A stretch of 64,000 nt of DNA from contig NZ_AP023366.1 in the NCBI RefSeq assembly GCF_015097055.1, forward strand, positions 2,312,001 to 2,376,000, read 5' to 3'. The notes under the pieces are model-generated. The model was given only the letters and a program-made list of their open reading frames with translations. It made no database searches and was not told where the DNA came from. The stretch is from Effusibacillus dendaii. Lineage in GTDB: Bacteria; Bacillota; Bacilli; Tumebacillales; Effusibacillaceae. The position numbers and the translations under genes were made by a program. Position 1 is the first letter of the stretch. Every line of letters starts with the position of its first letter. Of the stretch, positions 1-7,121 are shown one piece after another.

Positions 1-606
1 GGTCAACTGTTTGGCAGAGTCAACCGTTTGCCTTATGCTTGCGGCCAATTTTGCCTTACCGACAGATATTCCCTCCGCCTGTAATATTTGTTGTATGGTT
101 TCAACTGGCATGCGGAAAAAGGGGACAAATTGACAACGGGAAACAATCGTGGGGAGCATGCTTTCCTTTCGGTTCGACAGCAAAATGGCAGTTATCGGAG
201 TGCTCGGCTCCTCCAGAAATTTCAACAGCGCATTGGCCGCTTCTACCGTCATCAAGTCGGCTCTCGTTATGATATACACCTTGCGGTTTCCTTCCATCGC
301 TTTTAAAGCAAACGATTTCTGAATCTCGCGAACCTGTTGGATTTTAATCGATGGTCCATCCGGTTCAAGAACCACAAGGTCCGGATAGTTGCCGTTTTCG
401 ATTCTTCGGCAATTGCTGCATTGTCCGCAGGGGCGTTCCAAATTTTGCGCCATACAAAAAATTCCCTTTGCAAAATAAAGGGCGGCCGCTTTCATGCCCA
501 TCTCATCGGGACCTGTGAACAGATACGCATGAGCCAAACGACCGCTGGTCAAAATTTGCTTTAACAATTGGATCGAAAACGATTCCATCGGCGGCTGCCC
601 GCTCAT
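1..606 (-). CDS. holB: DNA polymerase III delta' subunit, C-terminus beyond the window
   Basis: The visible 202 codons read as the clamp-loader delta' subunit, which works with the DnaX and delta subunits to load the beta clamp on DNA. The N-terminal AAA+ fold shows LAHAYLFTGPDEMG in place of a full Walker A, a zinc knuckle CGQCSNC after an earlier cysteine, and the sensor-like segment NALLKFLEEPS followed by SRC. The gene runs off the left edge, so the C-terminal collar domain is not seen. An ATG at 612 abuts the AAGGTG ribosome site, whereas the ATG at 606 has a 6-nt spacing and is preferred. It follows yaaR, as in the B. subtilis tmk-yaaQ-yaaR-holB cluster. Confidence 0.93.
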   Translation of the reverse strand, partial: MSGQPPMESFSIQLLKQILTSGRLAHAYLFTGPDEMGMKAAALYFAKGIFCMAQNLERPCGQCSNCRRIENGNYPDLVVLEPDGPSIKIQQVREIQKSFALKAMEGNRKVYIITRADLMTVEAANALLKFLEEPSTPITAILLSNRKESMLPTIVSRCQFVPFFRMPVETIQQILQAEGISVGKAKLAASIRQTVDSAKQLT

Positions 607-616
607 TTCCATCACC

Positions 617-1063
617 TTATGAATACAGATTAACCAGCAATCCTCGAATATCGCCGATCTTTGCCAAAATTTCCAGTTCATCCTTTTCTTCGCTTAATAC
701 TTCTGCCGCCAACTGTGCCATCAAGTCATCGAGTTCCGAGATAATTTTGTACAATTTCACACGCCCCCGCCGGTCAAACCCTTGTTTTTCTTTGATTCCG
801 TAACCGGTTTTGACAACTTCTTCGAGAAAAATCCGGATCCGTTCTTTATATTGCATCATGGCTCGCCACGACCGCTGTTTGGCCAGTTCTTTCCCCAGTT
901 GATCGATGGATTGCAGCAATTTGTCCAATTCGGATTTTGCAAGTCTGCTTTTTGACAGGGAAAGCATATCCCGAAAGACCGCTTGGTTTGCATCATGAAC
1001 CGGTTTGTCCTCACGAAGCCCCAACTGTTCGATAAAACTGCCGGATCGTCTGTTGATTTTCAT
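617..1063 (-). CDS. yaaR: YaaR family protein (DUF327)
   Basis: This 148-residue, charged and mostly helical protein has the length and features of the YaaR/DUF327 family, including DRRGRVKLYKIISELDDLM and a C-terminal end in LLVNLY. The molecular function of the family is not established. It sits between tmk and holB, as in B. subtilis, 7 nt downstream of tmk and 10 nt before holB, so the three genes are probably co-transcribed. The ATG at 1063 has GAGGT at a good distance. No membrane segment or signal peptide is visible. Confidence 0.88.
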   Translation of the reverse strand: MKINRRSGSFIEQLGLREDKPVHDANQAVFRDMLSLSKSRLAKSELDKLLQSIDQLGKELAKQRSWRAMMQYKERIRIFLEEVVKTGYGIKEKQGFDRRGRVKLYKIISELDDLMAQLAAEVLSEEKDELEILAKIGDIRGLLVNLYS

Positions 1064-1070
1064 GTGTACC

Positions 1071-1694
1071 TCACTTGCCGATCAGTCGTTTCATTTCCTG
1101 CCGGATTCGTTCTGCCAGCTCGTCGATCGTCTGGCGGCTGTCCAAAACGATAAACCGCTCAGGTTCCCTTTCCGCCAGCGCCAAAAATGTGTCTCGAACG
1201 CGTTGATGGTATTCGATTCCCCGACCTTCGATCCGATCAGGGCCCCCCCTCTCACGGATGCGAGCCATTCCCAATTCCGCCGGAAGGTCAAGCAAAAACG
1301 TGCGATCCGGCCACAACCCGTCTGTCGCTTCTTCGCTCCAGCGACGAATCATGTCAGGCGATAGGCCAAGCCCTACTGCTTGGTAAGCGATACTTGCGTC
1401 CGTATAGCGATCACAGATGACCACTTGTCCATTTTGCAGGGCAGGCCGGATCACTTCCGCCACATGCTGCGCGCGGGATGCTGCATAAAGCAATGCTTCC
1501 GTTTTCGGCACCATTGCTTCATTTGCCGGGTCGAGCAGCATCTGGCGAATTTTATCCGCAAGCGGTGTACCGCCCGGTTCCCTGGTAACTCGGCAGGCAA
1601 TTCCTGATGCGGAAAGCCAATCGGCCAATTTTTTCACCTGGGTCGATTTGCCCGCACCATCAGGGCCTTCAAACGTAATAAACAATCCTGCCAT
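1071..1694 (-). CDS. tmk: Thymidylate kinase
   Basis: This enzyme phosphorylates dTMP to dTDP with ATP in the dTTP pathway. The protein of 207 residues starts MAGLFITFEGPDGAGKS, which contains the P-loop, followed by the DRYTDAS segment (DRY motif) and the TREPGGTPL substrate region. A GTG six bases earlier is in frame, but the ATG at 1694 has the better spacing from GGAGAC and matches the usual N-terminus of the family. It lies upstream of yaaR and holB. The yaaQ/darA gene that usually sits between tmk and yaaR in Bacillus is absent. Confidence 0.97.
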   Translation of the reverse strand: MAGLFITFEGPDGAGKSTQVKKLADWLSASGIACRVTREPGGTPLADKIRQMLLDPANEAMVPKTEALLYAASRAQHVAEVIRPALQNGQVVICDRYTDASIAYQAVGLGLSPDMIRRWSEEATDGLWPDRTFLLDLPAELGMARIRERGGPDRIEGRGIEYHQRVRDTFLALAEREPERFIVLDSRQTIDELAERIRQEMKRLIGK

Positions 1695-1712
1695 GCTCAC
1701 GTCTCCTGTTCT

Positions 1713-3152
1713 TCAGACCACAACCCGGACAAATTGCAGCGCAGGATCTTCCGCTCCTTGAAAACGCGCTCCGCTACGCCTCAGCAGGGTCAAATGTTCA
1801 ATCAGTTCGGTTGAATAGCGTTCGCCCGGCAAAATTAACGGAATCCCGGGCGGATAGGGAATCACCGCTTCCGCCGCAATCCACCCTGCTGCATTCTCCA
1901 ATTTGACAGTCGATCGTTCCCGCCCTGATAATTCTCTCGGCAGAAGCGCCTGTTCCAAACGAAACCCGCCATAAACGGTTGAATCCATCTTGTTTTCTAG
2001 TAACGCGTTACTCTTATGATTCTCCGTCAGGTACCGAAGTCCCTGCAAAAAACGTCCGATTTGTTTCCCCGTATCCGCATAGGAAAATACGGCGAGCAGG
2101 TGACGATCATCCCCCATCTCACAATAGATTCCCCGATGTTCCCGCAAAATCCGATCCGCTTCCCATCCGCTCAACCCCAGAGATTCCACCTGAATCCACC
2201 ATTTAAACGGATCGATTGCAAAAACCTGATCTCCACCATACATTTTGATCTCTTTCAGTTTGGTTATTTCTGCGCGTCCTTCGGCAAGATCATCTATCGC
2301 TCGCTGCAGCAGCTCCGTTCCCTGCATCTGCATCTGATGTCTGGCAGCATCTAGGGACAACAGCATCAAATACGAGGGACTTGATGTTTGTACCGCCTGC
2401 AGCATCATTTTCAGCCGTTCTCTATCATAACGATTTCCTTTGCCGTGCAGCATCGCCGTTCCCGTCAGGGAGCCAAGCATTTTGTGGGTGCTCTGCACCG
2501 CCAAATCGGCACCTGATTGGATCGCGGCAGGAGGCAATTTTGTATGGAATGAAAAATGCGCCCCGTGCGCTTCGTCCACCAACAGCAGTTTGCCGTGGCG
2601 GTGTACGACATCCGCTATGGCAGCAACATCCGAACAGACTCCCTGATACGTCGGATTGGTAATCAATACGGCGCGGGCTGCCGGATGTTCCTGCAATGCC
2701 CGTTCTACTTCCTTAACTGGGACAACAGTGGGAATCCCAAATTGTTCATCCACCTGCGGGTACAGGTAAACCGGCCGGGCACCGGCCAGCATAACTGCAT
2801 TATGAACGGATTTATGCGCATTGCGCGGCAATATGACCGTGTCCCCCGCTGCACAGACAGTCAAAATCATTGCCAGATTGCCGACAGTCGATCCGCCAAC
2901 CAGAAAATAAGTCATATCGCTGCCAAAGGCTTCTGCCGCCAACTGCTGGGCCTCTGCGATCGGACCTTCCGGCTGATGCAAATCATCCAATCCGGGCAAT
3001 TCGGTCAAATCGAGACGCAGTGCCTGTCCCATCCAAACAGCCAACTGCACCGCAAACCCTCTCCCCATTTTGTGTCCGGGAACATGCAGCGGCAGCGGAT
3101 TTGCAGTTACATGAGAAGTCAGCGCCTCCAAAATAGGAATCCGATCGTACAC
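1713..3152 (-). CDS. Orn/Lys/Arg decarboxylase family PLP enzyme (YaaO-like)
   Basis: This is a fold-type I PLP enzyme of 479 residues from the ornithine/lysine/arginine decarboxylase family. Visible hallmarks are HVPGHKMGRGF near the N-terminus, the cofactor site GGSTVGNLA, the aspartate motif DEAHGAHF and the Schiff-base lysine in QSTHKMLGSLTGTAML. The C-terminal domain ends with PYPPGIPLILPGE, typical of the family. The substrate cannot be told from the sequence. The longest reading starts at an ATG at 3182 that forms part of the Shine-Dalgarno sequence. The likely start is GTG at 3152 behind GGAGGT. In B. subtilis yaaO also lies before tmk. The leader is a 57-bp repeat shared with bofA. 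Confidence 0.9.
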   Translation of the reverse strand: MYDRIPILEALTSHVTANPLPLHVPGHKMGRGFAVQLAVWMGQALRLDLTELPGLDDLHQPEGPIAEAQQLAAEAFGSDMTYFLVGGSTVGNLAMILTVCAAGDTVILPRNAHKSVHNAVMLAGARPVYLYPQVDEQFGIPTVVPVKEVERALQEHPAARAVLITNPTYQGVCSDVAAIADVVHRHGKLLLVDEAHGAHFSFHTKLPPAAIQSGADLAVQSTHKMLGSLTGTAMLHGKGNRYDRERLKMMLQAVQTSSPSYLMLLSLDAARHQMQMQGTELLQRAIDDLAEGRAEITKLKEIKMYGGDQVFAIDPFKWWIQVESLGLSGWEADRILREHRGIYCEMGDDRHLLAVFSYADTGKQIGRFLQGLRYLTENHKSNALLENKMDSTVYGGFRLEQALLPRELSGRERSTVKLENAAGWIAAEAVIPYPPGIPLILPGERYSTELIEHLTLLRRSGARFQGAEDPALQFVRVVV

Positions 3153-3159
3153 GAAACAA

Positions 3160-3216
3160 ACCTCCATAGCGAGACCTGGCACGTATGTGCCAAGGCGAGA
3201 CTTGTACCCTTTGGGT
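3160..3216 (-). repeat. 57-bp leader repeat, copy 1
   Basis: Read on the minus strand, this segment runs from ACCCAAAGGG through the hairpin GGCACATACGTGCC to GCTATGGAGGT, and so ends in the Shine-Dalgarno sequence of the decarboxylase. It matches 5698..5754, before bofA, at 51 of 57 positions by eye. A partial second copy of CATAGCGAGACCTGGC lies just upstream at about 3220..3236. Two unrelated genes sharing a leader that includes the ribosome site suggests a mobile or regulatory element rather than common ancestry of the genes. Confidence 0.8.
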
Positions 3217-3378
3217 GCATAGCGAGACCTGGCCGATTTTTTCTAAATTATAACTTTTACTGAATGCTTGTTCAACAAACCATTTTCCATACTTTACTTG
3301 TTCGAACTTGGACAAAAGGATAAAATAAGTACCATCATTATCCGAGAAGCCTATGCTTGTACAAAGGAGAGAATTCAC

Positions 3379-4815
3379 ATGGCAATCCAGCATAACGTTG
3401 GGCTCAGTCTGATTTTTCGTCTCGAATTGTTGAATTCCAACACAACATTTGGAAAACTCGCTTCCATTATCGGGGAAGCAGGCGGCGATATTATTGCGGT
3501 CGACGTAATACGCGTAACCCGCGAGACGGTCATTCGGGATGTCACGATTAACGTTTCCAACCGCGATCATGGCAAACAGATTGTCTCCGCCTTGGAAACA
3601 GAGCCAGGCATCAAAGTGATTAATGTGTCAGACCGGACGTTTCTCATGCATCTCGGCGGGAAAGTGGAAGTGACTCCCAAAATAAAAGTAAAAAACCGGG
3701 ATGACCTCTCCCGCGTCTATACGCCTCATGTGGCCCGTGTTTGTGAAGCTCTCCATGAAGACCCTTCCAAAGCGTTTCAATTAACCATCAAACGCAACAC
3801 CGTAGCGGTTGTTTCAGACGGTACAGCCGTGCTTGGCCTTGGTGATATTGGGCCATACGCCGCCATACCTGTGATGGAAGGAAAAGCGATGCTGTTTAAA
3901 CAATTCGCAGGTGTGGACGCGTTTCCTGTCTGCCTGGATACAAAGGACCCGGATGAAATTGTAAAGATCGTCAAGTCGATTGCGCCTATTTTTGGCGGGA
4001 TCAACTTAGAGGACATTGCATCTCCGCGCTGTTTTGAAATCGAAGAGCGGTTAAAAGAAGAATTGGACATCCCCGTCTTTCACGACGACCAGCACGGAAC
4101 AGCCGTAGTCCTGTTGGCAGGGTTGATTAACGCCGCCAAAGTGGTCGGCAAAAAGTTAGAGAACTTAAAAGTAGTCGTCGTAGGGATTGGAGCCGCCGGC
4201 GTTGCCTGTTCCAAAATGATTCTGGCCGCCGGCGTCAAAAACCTGATTGGCGTCGACCGCCCCGGTATCCTAAATCGGAATGAGAAGTATGAAAACGAGA
4301 TGTGGAGCTGGTATGCCGCCCACACAAATCCCGATAACATAACAGGGACACTGGCAGATGCAATCCGTGGCGCTGATGTATTTGTCGGTCTATCCGGACC
4401 TGGAGTTTTGACGGTCGATCATATCCGATCCATGGCGCAAGATCCGATCGTATTTGCGATGGCAAACCCGGACCCGGAAATCGATCCGGAGCTGGCAGAA
4501 CCGCATGTTCGGGTCATGGCGACCGGTCGTTCCGACTTCCCAAACCAGATTAACAACGTACTTTGTTTCCCCGGAATTTTCAAAGGAGCATTGCAATGCC
4601 GGGCGCGCACCATAAATGAAGAGATGAAGCTGGCAGCCGCTCGGGCCATTGCTTCTGTTGTGACAGACGAGGAACTCTCTGAACACTATATCATCCCGTC
4701 TGTATTTAACAAAAGGGTAGCCGATGTAGTATCGGAGGCAGTAGTGGAAGCTGCTTACCATTCTGGGGTTGCCCGCCGTGAACGATGGGATGCAGGCTCC
4801 AGCAACATTTTTTAA
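3379..4815 (+). CDS. NAD(P)-dependent malic enzyme with N-terminal ACT domain
   Basis: The enzyme oxidatively decarboxylates malate to pyruvate. Of 478 residues, roughly the first 85 form an ACT-type regulatory domain (NTTFGKLASIIGEAGGDI). The malic enzyme N-domain follows, with RNTVAVVSDGTAVLGLGDIGP and INLEDI. The Rossmann domain contains VVGIGAAGVACSKM, and FAMANPDPEI lies further on. The start at 3379 is set by AAGGAGA 8 nt upstream; a longer in-frame extension lacks a ribosome site. The gene is on the plus strand, divergent from the decarboxylase. The ACT domain suggests allosteric control, but the ligand is unknown. Confidence 0.94.
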   Translation: MAIQHNVGLSLIFRLELLNSNTTFGKLASIIGEAGGDIIAVDVIRVTRETVIRDVTINVSNRDHGKQIVSALETEPGIKVINVSDRTFLMHLGGKVEVTPKIKVKNRDDLSRVYTPHVARVCEALHEDPSKAFQLTIKRNTVAVVSDGTAVLGLGDIGPYAAIPVMEGKAMLFKQFAGVDAFPVCLDTKDPDEIVKIVKSIAPIFGGINLEDIASPRCFEIEERLKEELDIPVFHDDQHGTAVVLLAGLINAAKVVGKKLENLKVVVVGIGAAGVACSKMILAAGVKNLIGVDRPGILNRNEKYENEMWSWYAAHTNPDNITGTLADAIRGADVFVGLSGPGVLTVDHIRSMAQDPIVFAMANPDPEIDPELAEPHVRVMATGRSDFPNQINNVLCFPGIFKGALQCRARTINEEMKLAAARAIASVVTDEELSEHYIIPSVFNKRVADVVSEAVVEAAYHSGVARRERWDAGSSNIF

Positions 4816-4838
4816 TCTGCAGAAATTTTCCTCGAACA

Positions 4839-4867
4839 GACAAAGCCGCCGAAATGGCGGCTTTGTC
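4839..4867 (+). terminator. Strong hairpin after the malic enzyme gene
   Basis: A 12-bp perfect stem, GACAAAGCCGCC / GGCGGCTTTGTC, with a 5-nt loop lies 24 nt after the malic enzyme stop codon. There is no clear T-run on the plus strand, so it may act as a stabilising 3' end rather than a classic intrinsic terminator. Confidence 0.6.
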
Positions 4868-4875
4868 ACATGATC

Positions 4876-4963
4876 GGAAAGTATAACTTGGAAGCATGCG
4901 ATAGTATAAGTGCATGGGGGACCGGCCCTCAAGGCACGACTAGGCACCTTAGGTGCCCTAGCG
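4876..4963. repeat. 88-bp interspersed repeat, copy 1
   Basis: This begins GGAAAGTATAAC and ends with the hairpin GGCACCTTAGGTGCC followed by CTAGCG. A clearly homologous copy lies at 40883..40968, after spo0J. It occupies the convergent gap between the malic enzyme gene and csfB. No coding capacity is convincing on either strand. Confidence 0.8.
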
Positions 4964-5132
4964 GTCGGCCATAAACGTCGCGTCCTGCGACACGGCCGAC
5001 ACTAGACCGTCCATGGTCGTCCGTCGACGAAAACGCAACGTCCATGTTGCATCGTCGACACTAGACCGTCCATGGTCGTCGTGACAAATGCTCAATGAGC
5101 GCGCCAGGGGCTTGGCGAAAGCCAAGTTTTCC
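4964..5132. repeat. Cluster of short palindromes with a 25-bp direct repeat
   Basis: The rest of this intergenic gap holds short hairpins: GTCGCGTCCTGCGAC, GACCGTCCATGGTC twice, and CGTCGACG. A 25-bp segment starting CGACACTAGACC is perfectly repeated at 4997..5021 and 5056..5080. At 5100..5130 lies a copy of the GGCTTGGC hairpin repeat (stem GCTTGGC/GCCAAG-T) seen again near 41021 and 49818. No gene is visible here. Confidence 0.75.
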
Positions 5133-5330
5133 TTATGAAATCTGGTCCAGCCAGATTTTTTTCATCCGTTCAATATAAAAATTGTACTTCGCGTCTTCCA
5201 CTTCCGTTTTTACAATGTCTCTTTCACAGGACACACAAACAAATTGATTCCAGATCCGAATTCCCTCTGCGGACGGTTTGGAGCACACAATACATGTCTG
5301 GGTAAATTGTTTTTCGTTCATCCCATTCAC
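5133..5330 (-). CDS. csfB: Anti-sigma-G factor Gin
   Basis: This 65-residue protein has two CxxC pairs, CIVC near residues 13-16 and CVSC near 32-35, spaced as in Gin/CsfB, the small zinc protein that inhibits sigma-G (and sigma-E) during sporulation. The C-terminal stretch YNFYIERMKKIW resembles the family. It lies next to bofA, yaaL and recR, the same neighbourhood as in B. subtilis. Its presence shows that the organism forms endospores. It is probably made under sporulation-specific control, though no sigma-F promoter was firmly identified. Confidence 0.85.
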   Translation of the reverse strand: MNGMNEKQFTQTCIVCSKPSAEGIRIWNQFVCVSCERDIVKTEVEDAKYNFYIERMKKIWLDQIS

Positions 5331-5420
5331 CGCTTTCCGACTCTTCCATATCTAGCATCAGTCTTAGGCAAATGTAACTGTTTTTATACGCCATTCTATG
5401 AAAAAATCGGAAAACAGGTG

Positions 5421-5690
5421 CTAGACCAAAATCCAGAGCTGGATCACGAGTAAAGCGGCCAAGCCGGGTACACCGAGTAACCCTACTAATAAAGCGGTAA
5501 CCGGGTTTACAGGTATATAAACTTGAATATACTGGCCCGCCAGATTGAGTAGGAAGAGTCCAATCACTCCAAACAACAACGCTTTGCCTATCCCTAACAA
5601 AACAGTTCCCGGCGCGCGGCCTCCTCTCAACAGAAGCCAAACGACAGCCGCTCCGCCAACCACCCATGCGACCGTTTGCGGCGTAGTCAT
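5421..5690 (-). CDS. bofA: Pro-sigma-K processing inhibitor BofA
   Basis: BofA holds the SpoIVFB protease inactive in the mother-cell membrane until the forespore signal arrives. The 89-residue protein has two hydrophobic segments (about residues 5-22 and 30-50) and the C-terminal NPVTALLVGLLGVPGLAALL block diagnostic of the family. The start at 5690 follows GGAGGTGATTGGT; a longer in-frame ATG at 5720 falls inside the ribosome-site leader and is unlikely. It lies between yaaL and csfB, as in Bacillus. The leader is the 57-bp repeat also found before the decarboxylase gene. Confidence 0.9.
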   Translation of the reverse strand: MTTPQTVAWVVGGAAVVWLLLRGGRAPGTVLLGIGKALLFGVIGLFLLNLAGQYIQVYIPVNPVTALLVGLLGVPGLAALLVIQLWILV

Positions 5691-5697
5691 ACCAATC

Positions 5698-5754
5698 ACC
5701 TCCATAGCAAGACCTAGCACGTATGTGCCTAAGCGTGACTTGTGCCCTTTGGGT
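5698..5754 (-). repeat. 57-bp leader repeat, copy 2
   Basis: This is the bofA copy of the leader at 3160..3216. On the minus strand it reads from ACCCAAAGGGCACAAGTC through GGCACATACGTGC to TATGGAGGT and ends in the bofA ribosome binding site. The central GCAC/GTGC hairpin is kept in both copies. Confidence 0.8.
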
Positions 5755-5759
5755 ATTAT

Positions 5760-6035
5760 TTACACCGCTTGCGGGTAAGGAATTTTAATGCGGATCCCTT
5801 TTTCCTTCGCCTTCCTCAAATAAAAACTGTATTTTTTCTCCGCCGCCTCCAATACGAAAATCGCATGGTCAATCAGTTCGGGGTCCACCAGGTAATTGAG
5901 TCGCTCCTGTGCAAGAACCCATTCTCTATGAGACAGATCCAATTCCGTAAAAAACTGCGCTTCTTCCGAAGAAATCTGCAGTTGTTCCACCACAGAACGA
6001 TCCAACCATCTATTCAAAATCTGATTCAGATTCAT
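5760..6035 (-). CDS. yaaL: YaaL family protein (DUF2508)
   Basis: This 91-residue protein contains an amphipathic helical pattern (LSHREWVLAQERLNYLVDPELIDHAIFVLEAAEKKY split over two helices) that fits the DUF2508/YaaL family. Its function is unknown. It sits between recR and bofA exactly as in B. subtilis, and the syntenic position is the main support for the name. The ATG at 6035 follows a GGGGGG-type ribosome site. No membrane segment is seen. Confidence 0.82.
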   Translation of the reverse strand: MNLNQILNRWLDRSVVEQLQISSEEAQFFTELDLSHREWVLAQERLNYLVDPELIDHAIFVLEAAEKKYSFYLRKAKEKGIRIKIPYPQAV

Positions 6036-6120
6036 GCTATTCCCCCCTAGCTAGCACTCTATGGATTTGAGATCACTAGAGTATAAGCAAGGACAGCCTA
6101 AAGTATTCCTTAAAACTCCG

Positions 6121-6150
6121 AAAAAAATGCCTGCCGTCACAACGGCAAGC
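6121..6150 (-). terminator. Intrinsic terminator after recR
   Basis: On the minus strand TTGCCG TTGTGA CGGCAGG is followed by a run of seven T. It lies about 27 nt after the recR stop and ends the dnaX-yaaK-recR transcript. Confidence 0.85.
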
Positions 6151-6176
6151 GATATGTAATCCTGGAAATTTATTGC

Positions 6177-6782
6177 TTAAAGTTCCCGTCGACCTTCAAG
6201 CGCTTTTGAAAGTGTCACTTCGTCCGCATATTCCAAATCGCCGCCAACGGGAAGCCCGTGTGCGATTCGTGTGATTTTGATACCTGCCGGTTTTAGCAGC
6301 CGGGAGATGTACATAGCGGTTGCTTCTCCCTCTACATTCGGGTTTGTTGCCAAAATCACTTCACTGACGTTTACATCTGTATCCTGCAGGCGTCGGAGCA
6401 GTTCTGGGATCCGAATCTGATCCGGTCCAATCCCTTCCATTGGAGAAATCGAACCCTGCAGTACATGATACCGGCCATTGAACTCTCTTGTTTTCTCCAT
6501 CGCCACGACATCCTTGGCGTCCTGCACCACGCACAAAATTTCGGGATTGCGGCTGGAATCACTGCAAATCCGGCAGGGGTCAATATCTGTAATGTTGCAG
6601 CAAACGGAACAATAATGAAGATGCCGTTTGGCATTCACCAGCGCTTTGGCAAATCCCATGACATCTTCTTCTTTCATGTTAAGTACGTGAAACGCAAGTC
6701 GTTGTGCCGTTTTCGGACCGATTCCCGGGAGCAGCATAAACCCATCAATCAAATCAGCAATCGGTTGCGGATAATACAACAT
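6177..6782 (-). CDS. recR: Recombination mediator RecR
   Basis: RecR acts with RecF and RecO to load RecA at single-stranded gaps. The 201-residue protein shows the helix-hairpin-helix [17 protein letters not shown], the zinc finger [16 protein letters not shown] and the Toprim segment [16 protein letters not shown] with [15 protein letters not shown]. The start at 6782 follows GGAGAC. It is 22 nt downstream of yaaK and the last gene of the dnaX operon. Its partner recF lies near the origin in this window. Confidence 0.97.
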   Translation of the reverse strand: MLYYPQPIADLIDGFMLLPGIGPKTAQRLAFHVLNMKEEDVMGFAKALVNAKRHLHYCSVCCNITDIDPCRICSDSSRNPEILCVVQDAKDVVAMEKTREFNGRYHVLQGSISPMEGIGPDQIRIPELLRRLQDTDVNVSEVILATNPNVEGEATAMYISRLLKPAGIKITRIAHGLPVGGDLEYADEVTLSKALEGRREL

Positions 6783-6804
6783 GCAATGTCTCCTCGATTC
6801 CCGA

Positions 6805-7110
6805 TCAGAATGGCAGATTCAACCCTTTACCGAACTGCCCCAATTCCTTCTGGCTCAACTCGTCCGCCTTTTTCATCGCATCGTTGACAGCCGTCAAAAT
6901 CAGATCCTGCAGCATTTCCACATCTTCCGAATCCACCACTTCCGGTTTGATGGAAACCGACTGTACAAACTTATGACCCGTTACCACCACCGTAACGGCA
7001 CCGCCGCCCGCACTGCCTTCTACTGTCTTGCTGCCTAATTCTTCCTGGGCTTTCAGTAACTGTTCCTGCATTTTTTTTGCCTGTTTCATTAACTGATTCA
7101 TATTTTTCAT
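6805..7110 (-). CDS. yaaK: YbaB/EbfC family nucleoid-associated protein
   Basis: This 101-residue DNA-binding protein of the YbaB/EbfC family starts [22 protein letters not shown] and has the family core [18 protein letters not shown]. Members bind DNA as dimers and are conserved between dnaX and recR, exactly the arrangement here. The start follows AGGAGAGATTCGA. The exact regulatory role in Firmicutes is not settled. Confidence 0.94.
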   Translation of the reverse strand: MKNMNQLMKQAKKMQEQLLKAQEELGSKTVEGSAGGGAVTVVVTGHKFVQSVSIKPEVVDSEDVEMLQDLILTAVNDAMKKADELSQKELGQFGKGLNLPF

Positions 7111-7121
7111 TCGAATCTCTC

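Noticed and set aside
3268-3378. 37-residue N-terminal extension of the malic enzyme
   Set aside because: A strong AAGGAGA site places the start at 3379, and the extension does not resemble the family.
4897-4947. Similar minus-strand peptides beginning MPSRALR at 4947 and 40952
   Set aside because: They arise because both lie in copies of the same intergenic repeat; there is no ribosome site and the readings diverge quickly.
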